A DNA stretch of 64,000 nucleotides from positions 248,001 to 312,000 of the forward strand of contig DATNBU010000008.1 of NCBI GenBank assembly GCA_035571835.1. Direction: 5' to 3'. The stretch comes from Candidatus Limnocylindrales bacterium. Its GTDB lineage: Bacteria > Desulfobacterota > Binatia > UBA1149 > CAITLU01. The notes under the pieces were generated by a model. That model was not told the DNA's origin, made no database searches, and saw only the letters and a program-made list of their open reading frames with translations. Position 1 is the stretch's first letter. Each line of letters begins with the position of its first letter. Below are positions 8,701 to 17,413 of this stretch, piece after piece. The translations under genes and the position numbers were made by a program.

Positions 8701-10018
8701 GCCGATCGATTGCGTCGAAGAAGCCGCTGAGGATGCGGAAGACGAGCCAGCGCAGCGGTTCGGGCGGAAGCGGGAGTGTTTTTCGCTTCCACAGCGTGGC
8801 GCCCGGGCCGTCGCGGCCGGCGGCAAGGTCGGACAGCATCCGTCCGGCATAGCTCGCCATCGCGATGCCGTGGCCGGCGTACGACATCGAATAGAGGATC
8901 CGGCCGTGCGCGCCGGCGCGTCCGACGACGGGCAGGAAGTCGAGCGCAAAGCCGATGCGCCCGCCCCACACCGACGCCACTTCGACTTCGGCGAGCTCGG
9001 GAAATCGGCAGCGCAGCACCGCTTCGAGCCGCAGCGTGACGCCTGCATCGCGATCCGGCAGCAGGCGGCCGTGATAGCCGTAGCGAACGTGCTTGGCTCC
9101 GCCGACGATGCGGTTGTCGCTGGTCAGTCGCCAGCTCTCGAGCGCTTCGTGTGCCGTGTAGATGCCTTCGCGACCGTGCCAGCCGACGCGGCGTAGCTGC
9201 TCGGGCGTCAGCGGTGCGGTCTGCAGCAGCTGCACGTAGACCGGCAGGATCCGCGACTCGAGCTCACGCGGCAGCGCGAGTCCGAGCGCGTAGGCGTTGA
9301 GCGCGAGCACCAGAAGGTCGCCGGTTGCCGACCCCTCGCGTGTTCGCACGCGCGGCGTGGCGCCGTCTTCGATCGAGATCGCCGGCGAACGCTCGTAGAT
9401 CTCGACGCCCGCGCCGATGGCAGCGCGGCGCAGTCCCTGCACGTAGCGACCGGGATTGAGAATTCCGCCATGGCTTTCGTGAAATCCGCGAAGGAACGAA
9501 CCCGGCAGTCCGCGGCGCTGCATCTCCGCGTGCTCGAGGAGCTCTCCGGGAAGCCCGAGCACGCGCGCGGCTTCGGCCGCTCGATCGACGGCGCCGAACT
9601 GCTTCGGATGCACGGCGGCGATCACGTTGCCGACCGGCTCGTAGTCGCATTCGATCGCATGGGCCGCGAGCAGCCGTTCGACTTCCGCGATGGCAGTGTC
9701 GGCCAGAGAGACGAATTGCGACGTTCGTTCCTTGCCGAACAGACGGAGCAGGGTCGGTACGTCCTTGCCGATCGTCGGTGTCAGATGTCCGGCGTTCCGG
9801 CCGCTTGCGCCGAAGCCGCAGGCCTGGCCTTCGATGAGCACGACGCGCATGCCTTCGGAGCGCAGCGCGAGCGCGGTGGACAGGCCGGTGTATCCGCCGC
9901 CGACGATGACCGCATCGGCGTGGACGTCGCCGCGAAGCACGGGCGCCGGCGTGGCCGCTTCGACGAGCCACGGGCTGACCGCCGCGGCAGCGCGCTCGAT
10001 GCTCGCGCTGCCGGTCAA
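8669..10018 (-). CDS. FAD-dependent amine/amino acid oxidoreductase (DAO family)
   Basis: 449 residues. The N-terminal Rossmann motif VGGGYTGLSTALAL (residues 39-52) and the ribose-binding LIEGQ bind FAD. ASGRNAGHLTP is the flavin-proximal motif of the glycine oxidase, sarcosine oxidase and gamma-glutamylputrescine oxidase (PuuB) group. The C-terminal FAD contact is YAGHGIAMASYAGR. These enzymes oxidise secondary or primary amines and give H2O2 or reduced carrier. The TTG start at 10018 is chosen because GAGG lies about 8 bp upstream and it follows the stop of the GST gene by 19 bp. The upstream frame is Arg-rich noise. The C-terminus runs into a tandem repeat. Substrate not determined. Confidence 0.85.
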   Translation of the reverse strand: MTGSASIERAAAAVSPWLVEAATPAPVLRGDVHADAVIVGGGYTGLSTALALRSEGMRVVLIEGQACGFGASGRNAGHLTPTIGKDVPTLLRLFGKERTSQFVSLADTAIAEVERLLAAHAIECDYEPVGNVIAAVHPKQFGAVDRAAEAARVLGLPGELLEHAEMQRRGLPGSFLRGFHESHGGILNPGRYVQGLRRAAIGAGVEIYERSPAISIEDGATPRVRTREGSATGDLLVLALNAYALGLALPRELESRILPVYVQLLQTAPLTPEQLRRVGWHGREGIYTAHEALESWRLTSDNRIVGGAKHVRYGYHGRLLPDRDAGVTLRLEAVLRCRFPELAEVEVASVWGGRIGFALDFLPVVGRAGAHGRILYSMSYAGHGIAMASYAGRMLSDLAAGRDGPGATLWKRKTLPLPPEPLRWLVFRILSGFFDAIDRRIDRRVAAGR

Positions 10019-10037
10019 TGGACGTCCTCGCTGCCGC

Positions 10038-10745
10038 TCACTCGACTTCCTGTCGCGATGCTCCGGCGCGGTACGGCTCCTCGAACGCAACGAAGTCCTT
10101 CTCGGCGATCGCATCGCGAATCCATTCCGAGACGGAATCGAGCCGGGTGATCTCGGAGGCGTACGACTCGATGCCGGCCGGTACGGGAAGCGCATACGTG
10201 CGCAGGCGCATCACGACGGGTGCAAAGTACGCGTCCGCTGTCGAGAATTTCCCGAACAGAAACGGACCGCCGTAGTCGGACAGAAGCTCGCTCCACAGCA
10301 TGACGATGCGGTCGAGATCGGCGCGCACGCCGTGGTGCTCGCTGAGCACTCTTGCGCCAACCTCCGGGAGGGACGCGTCGATGTTCATCGGGCAGTGCGT
10401 TCTCAGGTCGGAAAAACCGGAGTGCATTTCGGCGCACACGCTTCTGGCCCGCGCGCGGCGCTTGGTGCGCCTCGGCCACAGGCGTTTGTCCGGGAAGCGT
10501 TCGGCCAGATACTCCGCGATCGCGAGCGAATCCCACACGTGGAGCTCGCCGTCGACGAGGACCGGCACGCGTCCGGCGCCGCTCACACTTGCGATCTCGG
10601 TCTTGAATTTCGATCCGGGTGAAAACCCGTCGAAGCGCAGCATCACTTCTTCGAACGGGATGCGGGCCTCTTTCATGAGCACCCACGGACGCATCGACCA
10701 CGACGAATAGTTCTTGTTTCCGATGAAAAGCTTCACCCGCGGCAT
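10038..10745 (-). CDS. Glutathione S-transferase family protein
   Basis: 235 residues. The N-terminal thioredoxin-like domain has NKNYSSWSMRPWVL, with serines near the glutathione thiol position, and the cis-Pro motif GRVPVLVDGE followed by WDSLAIAEYLAERFP, which holds the gamma-glutamyl contact. The C-terminal half is the all-helical GST domain (GPFLFGKFSTADAYFAPV is the N-capping motif). It is probably a cytosolic detoxification or isomerisation enzyme. It is the promoter-proximal gene of a two-gene unit with the FAD oxidoreductase, 19 bp apart. No tailored substrate can be inferred. Confidence 0.87.
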   Translation of the reverse strand: MPRVKLFIGNKNYSSWSMRPWVLMKEARIPFEEVMLRFDGFSPGSKFKTEIASVSGAGRVPVLVDGELHVWDSLAIAEYLAERFPDKRLWPRRTKRRARARSVCAEMHSGFSDLRTHCPMNIDASLPEVGARVLSEHHGVRADLDRIVMLWSELLSDYGGPFLFGKFSTADAYFAPVVMRLRTYALPVPAGIESYASEITRLDSVSEWIRDAIAEKDFVAFEEPYRAGASRQEVE

Positions 10746-10825
10746 GCGACGACACTAGCCGCTTGTTGATTCCGGGTCACGGGGGAGGGCGCCGTTCCGG
10801 GCCGGACGATGCCCCGGGCTGACCC

Positions 10826-10927
10826 GGGCTGGCGATCGATTTCGATACGGGCTGGCGATCCGTTCCGATAGGTCTGGCGATCCATTCCGATACGGTCTGG
10901 CGATCCATTTCGATACGGGCTGGCGCC
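10826..10927. repeat. 22-23-bp tandem repeat, about 4.5 copies
   Basis: Units start at 10826, 10849, 10872 and 10894 and a partial one at 10917. The consensus is GGGCTGGCGATCCATTTCGATAC with one to three changes per unit and one unit shortened by a base. The array fills the region between the divergent GST and serine hydrolase genes, upstream of both. Repeated binding sites or a replication-slippage array are both possible. Confidence 0.85.
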
Positions 10928-10976
10928 CTGGTCGCCCCTTCTCTAAAAGGACCCGGCGCGCTGTGGCGGCTTTTCG

Positions 10977-12395
10977 ATGGACGTACCTGGATTTTCTGAT
11001 TTGCCGTTTCTGCCGTCGATCGTGACCCGCGCGGATGTGCCGGAGGATCTCGCGGCGGTCCAGACCGTCGATTCGCGTGCGGAAACGTCGCCGGTCGAGC
11101 TGGGCCTCGACCCCGATGCGGCCGAAAACATCTGGGCCTCGGCGCTGCGCTGGTACCGCACAGGCATCCATCCGGCCATCTCGATCTGCATCCGCGTGCG
11201 CGGCCAGGTGCTGGTCCGCCGTGCGATCGGCTACGCCCACGGCGGCGGTCCCGGCGATCCGCACGGCACGCCGAAAGTGCGGGCGACGCCGGAGACTCCG
11301 TTCAACGTCTTCTCTGCGTCCAAGCCGATGCCGGCGATGATCGTCCACCTTCTCGATCAGCGCCACCTGCTGCACCTCGACGATCCGGTCTGCGAGTACA
11401 TTCCGGAGTTCGCCCAGCACGGCAAGGAATGCGTGACGATCCGCCACGTGCTCACGCATCGCGCGGGGATCCCGACTCTTCCCGATGCGGCCATGGACCT
11501 GACGCTGCTCGAGGACATCCAGAACCGCGAGGCGATCAAGATCCTGTGCGATGCGCGGCCGACGTCGCGCGCGGGCGGGAGGCTCGCCTACCACGCGGTG
11601 ACCGGCGGCTTCCTTCTCGGCGAGATCGTTCGCCGCATCACCGGGAAGAACATCCGCAACGTGGTCGAAGAAGAGCTCTGCAAGCCGCTCGGCTGGCGCT
11701 GGATGAACTTCGGCGTCAAGCGCCGCGACGTCGACAAGGTCGCGCGCAGTTATTTCACGGGGCTGCCGCTGTTTCCGCCAATCGGCGCAATCGTGCGCGG
11801 CATTCTCGGTCTCGATTTCGTCGAAGCCGTCGAGCTCTCCAACGATCCCCGCTACCTGATGGCGGTTCTGCCCGCCGCCAATCTGATCGCGACGGCCGAC
11901 GAGCTCTGCGAGTTCTACCAGCTGCTGCTCGAAGGCGGCACGCTGCGCGGAAAGCACATCTTCGAGCCGCGCACCGTCTGGCGCGCGACGTCCGAGCAAT
12001 CCTACAACGAGCTCGACTTCACGCTCGGCATTCCGCTGCGCTACGGCATGGGTTTCATGCTCGGCGGCGAGTACCTCAGCATGTACGGCTTCGGCAGCCA
12101 TCACGCGTTCGGCCATCTCGGGCTGACCAATGTCGTGGCGTGGGCCGATCCGGAGCGGCACCTGTCGGTCGCGATCATGACCAGCGGAAAGCCGGTGATG
12201 TATCCGGAGATGTTCCGCGCGATCTCGCTGGTCTACGCGATCGCCGCCGCCGTCCCGAAAGACGATACCGTCCCGACCCGTCCATACGTGGACGTGCGGC
12301 CGCGCGCGGCGAAGAGGGCTGCGAAACCCGTTCGGAAGAAGAAGACCGTTCGCAGGGTCGAGTCGAAACCGAACAGGAAAAAGAGCGCGCGCTGA
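10977..12395 (+). CDS. Beta-lactamase-family serine hydrolase (class C/esterase type)
   Basis: 472 residues. The serine beta-lactamase/penicillin-binding fold is shown by the SxxK motif S113-A-S-K116 in FNVFSASKPM, the helix RHVLTHRAGIP that follows in class C-like esterases, the Tyr of the second motif in LAYHAVTGGFLLGEI, and a third-motif candidate HLG in FGHLGLTN. No signal peptide is seen, which is unlike true AmpC and more like EstB-type esterases or LACTB-like proteins. The C-terminal 45 residues are Lys/Arg-rich and likely disordered. Probably hydrolyses an ester or amide; substrate unknown. It lies opposite the convergent Uma2 gene. Confidence 0.85.
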   Translation: MDVPGFSDLPFLPSIVTRADVPEDLAAVQTVDSRAETSPVELGLDPDAAENIWASALRWYRTGIHPAISICIRVRGQVLVRRAIGYAHGGGPGDPHGTPKVRATPETPFNVFSASKPMPAMIVHLLDQRHLLHLDDPVCEYIPEFAQHGKECVTIRHVLTHRAGIPTLPDAAMDLTLLEDIQNREAIKILCDARPTSRAGGRLAYHAVTGGFLLGEIVRRITGKNIRNVVEEELCKPLGWRWMNFGVKRRDVDKVARSYFTGLPLFPPIGAIVRGILGLDFVEAVELSNDPRYLMAVLPAANLIATADELCEFYQLLLEGGTLRGKHIFEPRTVWRATSEQSYNELDFTLGIPLRYGMGFMLGGEYLSMYGFGSHHAFGHLGLTNVVAWADPERHLSVAIMTSGKPVMYPEMFRAISLVYAIAAAVPKDDTVPTRPYVDVRPRAAKRAAKPVRKKKTVRRVESKPNRKKSAR

Positions 12396-12441
12396 TCCGT
12401 CGTCGCGCTGCCCGGCAGCACGCGCCGGCGAGCGCGCGGCG

Positions 12442-13026
12442 CTATTTCGTCTTCGGCGGCGGAGGCGGCAGCAGCTCGGCCGCCGAGAACACCACGTCCG
12501 GATACGCCTCGATCGTGACCGGCTGCTTTCCGGTCACACGCAGGAAGCTCATGTACTGCGACTTCCAGCGGTCGGGCGCGCTGTACGCTTCGACGCGGCG
12601 ATCGCGCACATTGACGATCCAGTAGCACGGCACTCCCGCGCGCGCGTAGATGGCGGCCTTGGTGATGCGATCCTGCACGACCGACGTCTCGGCCACCTCG
12701 ACGATCAGGTCGGCGCGCGTCGGATGCTTCTTCGCGTAGTCCTCGAGCTTGCCGGGAACCACGGCGAGATCCGGCTCCGGCGCGCTGTCGCGGCCGGCGA
12801 GAAACGACATCTGCACGCGCACGACGACGTCGCGGCCGAGCTTCTCCGACAGCACGGTGCCGACACGATGCACGGCAAGAAGGTGAGGAGATGTCTGCGG
12901 TGCCATCGCAACGATGAGGCCGTCCAGCAGCTCGCAGCGATCGTGCGCAGCGATGACACCCTTGCGGGCGAGCTCGAAGTAGTGCTCGACGCTGTAACGT
13001 CCGGATTTCGGTGCGCTGTGGATCAT
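12442..13026 (-). CDS. Uma2 family (DUF820) PD-(D/E)XK nuclease-like protein
   Basis: 194 residues. The characteristic Uma2 blocks are present: YSVEHYFELA at the N-terminus, CELLDGLIVAM with the Glu-Leu-Leu-Asp-Gly signature, SPHLLAVHRVGTVLSE, PEPDLAVVPG with the first acidic metal ligand, ADLIVEVAETS with the E-x-V motif, and KAAIYARAGVPCYWIVNV. The fold is that of restriction-like endonucleases. Family members are abundant in cyanobacteria and deltaproteobacteria, but a cellular role has not been shown. The Pro-rich C-terminus (PPPPP) is probably flexible. It is not next to an antitoxin-like gene. Confidence 0.85.
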   Translation of the reverse strand: MIHSAPKSGRYSVEHYFELARKGVIAAHDRCELLDGLIVAMAPQTSPHLLAVHRVGTVLSEKLGRDVVVRVQMSFLAGRDSAPEPDLAVVPGKLEDYAKKHPTRADLIVEVAETSVVQDRITKAAIYARAGVPCYWIVNVRDRRVEAYSAPDRWKSQYMSFLRVTGKQPVTIEAYPDVVFSAAELLPPPPPKTK

Positions 13027-13183
13027 GGCTGCATCATAACGCTCGACGCATGTGGGGCAAGAGACAACCCCCGCATGTGTGCCGGACGTCGGCGACCCGC
13101 CGTCGCGCTCTCGCGCAAAAATGAACGGTCGTCGTTGCGCCTTTGCAACTTCTCAGGTTGGCCTGCCGCTCCGCGTCGTATGC

Positions 13184-14386
13184 TCATCGCAGTGCCAGCC
13201 TCTGCGGCTCGACGGTCGCGGCGCGGGCGTTCTGCGACGAGCGCCGCTTGCCGACTCCGCTCGGCAGCACGGCCAGAAAATTGGTGACGTGATCGAACAG
13301 GCGATCCGCATGCGCGCGGCGATAGGCGACGAACTGCGGCACCAGCGCTGCGTCGAGAAGCTGCATGAAGATCGCTTCGTCGAGATAGCCTTCGTCGACG
13401 GCATTCCTGATCGTGGGCCACGTCTTCGGTGTACGTCCGGAGGATGCGGACGGCGCGGCAGGCGGACGGTCCGCTTCGGGCCGGTAGCTCGCGAGCGTGG
13501 TCCGCACCAGGTAGCGCTCGCGCTCGAGCGGCGACCACTTCGCCCACTCGTCGTCGATCTTTTCCTTGTGCAGCGTCTTTTGCGGTCTTGCTGCGGCGGC
13601 GGATGGCCGCTCGCTGAGATCGGCGCGGCGCAGCTCGCGCGTGCCGAGACCGATCGCATAGGCGATCCATCCACGCGAGTTGGCGATTTCCTTTACCGGA
13701 TCGAGCTCGAGATCGAGATGCCCGTAGACTGCGCGCGCGACCGGCTTGCGCTCGTACTGCCGCAGGAAAGTTCCGCCGCGGCTGTCGGTCGCTTTTCGAA
13801 GCGCGGCCCAGCAGGTTTCGCAGGTCGGATCGCTCACCACGGCCAGGACGGACTGCCGCCAGCTCTCTTCGTCGTTGCCGAGCCCGGTTTCGACGTACGA
13901 AAGGTAGCGGTGCCCGTCGCGCTCCCACGGCTCGATCGCAAGGCCGCGCGTAAGCATCTGCTTCGCGGCGTCGAGGTTGCCGTCGCGAAGCTCGACATCG
14001 CCAGCGTCGATCCACCAGCGCGCGTTGCCCGGACAAATCGCGAGAGCTTCGGCGAACCTGCTGCGCGCGTCTGTGCGCTGTCCGGCAGCGAGAAGCTCCT
14101 CGGCGATGCTGCCGGAAGTCGCCGCGTCGTCGCTGCAGTCGTAACGCGGCTCGGGCAGGAGGCGATTGGCGGCGAGGTCCAGCTCGATGGCCTGATCCAT
14201 CGTATCGGTCGCGGCTCCGAGCGCGGATTCGAGCGGCGACGCGTCGGATGCGAGCGCGCCGGCGGGTGCATCCGGCACCGGCGGCACGGGCGGGATCGCC
14301 GGCACGCAACCGGCGGACATCAGCATCAGAAGACCAAAGACCGCGGCCGGCTGCGGCCGGAACGCGCGGTGATCGCGTCGAAGCAT
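13184..14386 (-). CDS. Lipoprotein with TPR-like helical repeats
   Basis: About 400 residues from the ATG at 14386 (the frame is open 13 codons further). The signal ends in a lipobox, LMSAGC, so the mature protein is lipid-anchored. A Pro/Ala-rich linker is followed by three or so tetratricopeptide-like units (AEELLAAGQRTDARSRFAEAL, NARWWIDAGDVELRDGNLDAAKQ and the next), then a Cys pair (CETCW) and a long helical C-terminal domain with no match I recognise. TPR lipoproteins usually serve as scaffolds for envelope complexes. No partner is evident. The next gene downstream is Uma2. Confidence 0.7.
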   Translation of the reverse strand: MLRRDHRAFRPQPAAVFGLLMLMSAGCVPAIPPVPPVPDAPAGALASDASPLESALGAATDTMDQAIELDLAANRLLPEPRYDCSDDAATSGSIAEELLAAGQRTDARSRFAEALAICPGNARWWIDAGDVELRDGNLDAAKQMLTRGLAIEPWERDGHRYLSYVETGLGNDEESWRQSVLAVVSDPTCETCWAALRKATDSRGGTFLRQYERKPVARAVYGHLDLELDPVKEIANSRGWIAYAIGLGTRELRRADLSERPSAAAARPQKTLHKEKIDDEWAKWSPLERERYLVRTTLASYRPEADRPPAAPSASSGRTPKTWPTIRNAVDEGYLDEAIFMQLLDAALVPQFVAYRRAHADRLFDHVTNFLAVLPSGVGKRRSSQNARAATVEPQRLALR

Positions 14387-14559
14387 GTTGTACGAACCCC
14401 CCTGAAGCCGGCGTCGCAACCGCATGCGATACGTCGGGCGTCATCCGGACAAGCGGCCCCAGCGTTCCGGATGGCCCAATGGTAGCGCGCGGGATTTCTC
14501 ACGCAAAGGGAAAGCGGTGCTTTTCGCGGGCGACGACCCGGCGCGGTGTGCGGATTCTT

Positions 14560-14607
14560 CTGGTCGTCCTTCCGGTCGTCCCGCCGGTCGTTCTGCCGGT
14601 CGGGACG
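14560..14607. repeat. 12-bp tandem repeat, 4 copies
   Basis: Units begin at 14560, 14572, 14584 and 14596, built on CCGGTCGTCC. The array ends at the base next to the stop codon of lpdA (14608-14610), so it lies directly in the 3' region of the dehydrogenase operon mRNA. Confidence 0.75.
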
Positions 14608-16065
14608 TCAGATGTGGATCGAACGCCCGTCGACGCCGAGCGCGGCTTCCTTGAGCGCCTCGGCAAGCGTCGGATGCGCGTGCACCGAGCGCGCGATGTC
14701 TTCGGACGTGGCTCCGAATTCGATCGCGACGGCCGCCTCGGCAATCAGCTCGGACGCGTTGGCCCCGACGATATGGATGCCAAGCACCGTGTCGGTCGCC
14801 TTGTCGGCGATGATGCGCACCGCGCCTTCGGTCTCGCCGGTGCAGCGCGCGCGCGGCGTGGCGGTGAACGGAAAGGTTCCGATGCGCACGTCGTAGCCCG
14901 CGGCTTTCGCGGCTTCCTCGCCGAGCCCGACGCTGGCGAGCTCCGGCCACGTGTAGACCACCGATGGAATCGCCTGGTAGTTCACGTGTCCGGCAATGCC
15001 CGCCATGCGTTCGACGCACGCGATGCCTTCTTCGGATGCCTTGTGCGCGAGCATCGCACCGGCGACGACGTCGCCGATCGCGAAGATCCCCGGAACGCTG
15101 GTCTCGAAATGCGCGCCGACGGTGATGCGGCCGCGCTCGTCGGTCGCGACGCCCGCTTCGGCAAGGCCGAGACCTTCCTGGAACGCGCGGCGGCCCACGG
15201 CAACCAGCACGACGTCGTAGCTTTCGGTCGTCTGTTTGCCGTCCTTGCCTTCGATCGTGACCTTGACGGCTTTGCTCGCCACGTCCGCGGAAACGGCGCG
15301 GCTCTCGAGCAGGATCTCGATGCCCTGCTTGCGAAGCGACCGCTCGAGAAGCTGCGCGCTGCGGCGGTCGGCGCCCGGCACGATCTGGTCCATCAGCTCG
15401 ACGATGCGCACCTTGGATCCGAGGCGTGCCCACACCGAGCCGAGCTCGAGACCGATGGCTCCGCCGCCGACGACGAGCATGCGCGCCGGCACAGTCTCGA
15501 GCGCGAGCGCTTCGGTCGACGACAGGATGCGCTTGCCGTCGAACGGCATGTGCGGGAGCCCGATCGGCACGCTGCCGGTTGCGATCAGGATGCGCGGAGT
15601 TTCGAGCTCGCCGTCGTTCTCGCCGCGGACTTCGACGATGCCGGATGCCGCAGCGGCAGCGCCCGGCGCTGCCGCTGAAGAAGCTGCGCCTGCCGGCGGC
15701 GCCGCGGCAATCCGGGCGCGCCCGTGCCAGACGTCGATCTTGTTCTTCTTCATCAGCCCGAGCACGCCGCGCGTCAGGCCGTCGACCACGTCCGTCTTGC
15801 GCGCCATCATGCGCGCAAGGTCGAGCTCGACGCCGGCCACGCCGATTCCGTGCACGGCCAGGCCTTCGCGTGCCTGCGCATACAACTCCGACGATTCGAG
15901 CAGGGCCTTGCTCGGGATGCAGCCGACGTTGAGACAGGTGCCGCCGAGCGGGCCGTCCTTCTCGACGACGGCCGTCTTCATGCCGAGCTGTGACGCGCGG
16001 ATGGCCGCCTGGTAGCCGCCGGGACCGGCTCCGATCACGACGAGGTCGTAACGCTGCTTGGGCAA
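14608..16065 (-). CDS. lpdA: Dihydrolipoyl dehydrogenase (E3)
   Basis: 485 residues. FAD-binding GAGPGGYQAA (12-21), the redox disulfide GGTCLNVGC (Cys44 and Cys49), the NAD-binding motif GGGAIGLELGSVWARLG, the FAD motif IFAIGDVVAGAMLAHKA, and the C-terminal His-Glu dyad in HAHPTLAEA show a complete E3 enzyme. It reoxidises the lipoyl groups of E2 and makes NADH. Unusual is an Ala/Pro/Ser-rich insertion at about residues 119-141, where other Lpd proteins have a short beta turn. It follows sucB by 46 bp and is the last gene of the sucA-sucB-lpdA operon, so it probably serves the 2-oxoglutarate complex and perhaps other 2-oxoacid complexes. Confidence 0.95.
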   Translation of the reverse strand: MPKQRYDLVVIGAGPGGYQAAIRASQLGMKTAVVEKDGPLGGTCLNVGCIPSKALLESSELYAQAREGLAVHGIGVAGVELDLARMMARKTDVVDGLTRGVLGLMKKNKIDVWHGRARIAAAPPAGAASSAAAPGAAAAASGIVEVRGENDGELETPRILIATGSVPIGLPHMPFDGKRILSSTEALALETVPARMLVVGGGAIGLELGSVWARLGSKVRIVELMDQIVPGADRRSAQLLERSLRKQGIEILLESRAVSADVASKAVKVTIEGKDGKQTTESYDVVLVAVGRRAFQEGLGLAEAGVATDERGRITVGAHFETSVPGIFAIGDVVAGAMLAHKASEEGIACVERMAGIAGHVNYQAIPSVVYTWPELASVGLGEEAAKAAGYDVRIGTFPFTATPRARCTGETEGAVRIIADKATDTVLGIHIVGANASELIAEAAVAIEFGATSEDIARSVHAHPTLAEALKEAALGVDGRSIHI

Positions 16066-16079
16066 GGTGTTCTCCTGAT

Positions 16080-16098
16080 GCGCGAGCTCTGATCGCGC
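16080..16098 (-). other. Intercistronic hairpin between sucB and lpdA
   Basis: Six-bp arms (16080-16085 and 16093-16098) with a 7-nt loop lie in the 46-bp gap between the two genes. It could set mRNA processing or stability within the operon. There is no T-run, so full termination is unlikely. Confidence 0.35.
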
Positions 16099-16111
16099 AA
16101 AGTGATGGCGC

Positions 16112-17413
16112 TCAGACTTCGAGCAGCAGGCGGGCCGGATCCTCGACGCGCTCTTTGACCCGAACCAGGAACGTGACCGCTTCGCGTCCGTCGACGAGGC
16201 GGTGATCGTACGAAAGCGCCACGTACATCATCGGCCGGATCACGATCTGGTCAGCCACGACGACAGGGCGCTTCTCGATCTTGTGCATGCCGAGGATTCC
16301 GCTTTGCGGCGGATTGAGGATCGGCGTCGACAACAGCGAGCCGAACACGCCGCCGTTCGAGAGCGTGAACGTCCCGCCGGAAAGATCCTCGACGCCGAGC
16401 TTGCCGTCTCGCGCAAGCCCCGCAAGCCGGCCGATTTCGCGCTCGATGTCGGCCATGCTCATCAGGTCCGCATTGCGGACGACGGGGACGACGAGGCCGC
16501 GGTCGGTCGACGCCGCGATCCCGAGATGCACACGGCGGCTGGTCACGATCTCGTCGCCGTCGAGGTGTGCGCCGACGACCGGTACGTCGCGAAGCGCGAG
16601 CAGGCATGCGCGCGCGAAAATCGACATCAGGCCGAGCGAGACGCCGTGGGTCTTCTCGAAGCGTTCCTTGTGGCGCGCGCGAAGCTCCATCGCTGCGCTC
16701 ATGTCGATCTCGTTGAACGTCGTCAGGATCGCAGCGGTGTGCTGTGCGGCAACCAGCCGGTCGGCGATCGTGCGCCGCAGGCGCGACATGCGCGTGCGCT
16801 CTTCGACGTCCTCCGCGCTTCGCGGAGCGGAAGGAGCGGGCGCTTTCTGGATTGCGGGCGCAGAGGCGGCCGGCGCCTGGGGCAGCGGTGCGGCCTGGCG
16901 CGCAGCGGCGGCTGCGACGTCGGACTTGGTAGCGCGTCCGCCCGGTCCGGTTCCTTCGATCACTCGCGGATCGACGTTCTGTTCTTCGGCCGCGCGCCGC
17001 GCAGCAGGACCGAGCCGCGCGGAACCGGCCGACGTTGCCGCCGGAGCAGGCGCCGCTGCAGCTGACGGCACCGTCGCAGCAGCCGGTGCCGGTGCGGCTT
17101 GCACCGGCGCAGCGGCCGAAGACGGCGCGGCAGCGGCCTGGCTCTTTGCGGCCTTCGCGCCGGCCGGTTTCGCGGCCGATGCTTCTTCGATCCGTCCGAT
17201 CACGTCGCCGACCGCGACCAGCGCGCCTTGCGGCTTGAGAATGCGCAGCGTTCCGGCGGCAGGCGACGGCAGCTCGACCGTAGTCTTGTCGGTCTCTAGC
17301 TCGACGACGATCTCGTCGACGGCGACGACGTCGCCGTCGGCGCATCGCCACAAGAGAATCTCGGCTTCGGTGATCGACTCGCCGAGCTGCGGGATCTTGA
17401 GATCAGCTGGCAT
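16112..17413 (-). CDS. sucB: 2-oxoglutarate dehydrogenase E2, dihydrolipoyllysine succinyltransferase
   Basis: 433 residues. The lipoyl domain (1-78) carries Lys43 in [12 protein letters not shown]. An Ala/Pro-rich flexible linker (about 80-130) leads to the peripheral subunit-binding domain ([20 protein letters not shown]), a second linker, and the catalytic acyltransferase domain (from about 205). That domain ends with the active-site [13 protein letters not shown] (His and Asp). The motif DKTTVELPS and the gene order after sucA identify a succinyltransferase rather than an acetyltransferase. Its start codon lies inside the end of sucA (11-bp overlap), giving translational coupling and equal dosage. 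Confidence 0.94.
   Translation of the reverse strand: MPADLKIPQLGESITEAEILLWRCADGDVVAVDEIVVELETDKTTVELPSPAAGTLRILKPQGALVAVGDVIGRIEEASAAKPAGAKAAKSQAAAAPSSAAAPVQAAPAPAAATVPSAAAAPAPAATSAGSARLGPAARRAAEEQNVDPRVIEGTGPGGRATKSDVAAAAARQAAPLPQAPAASAPAIQKAPAPSAPRSAEDVEERTRMSRLRRTIADRLVAAQHTAAILTTFNEIDMSAAMELRARHKERFEKTHGVSLGLMSIFARACLLALRDVPVVGAHLDGDEIVTSRRVHLGIAASTDRGLVVPVVRNADLMSMADIEREIGRLAGLARDGKLGVEDLSGGTFTLSNGGVFGSLLSTPILNPPQSGILGMHKIEKRPVVVADQIVIRPMMYVALSYDHRLVDGREAVTFLVRVKERVEDPARLLLEV

Noticed and set aside
8518-8730. Small pentapeptide-repeat-like gene
   Set aside because: The frame exists, but it overlaps the end of the oxidoreductase, starts with TTG without a clear ribosome site, and the A(D/N)Lxx pattern is not really met.
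10755-12161. 468-codon open frame antisense to the serine hydrolase
   Set aside because: No recognisable motifs, composition typical of antisense frames; the hydrolase has SxxK and other family motifs.
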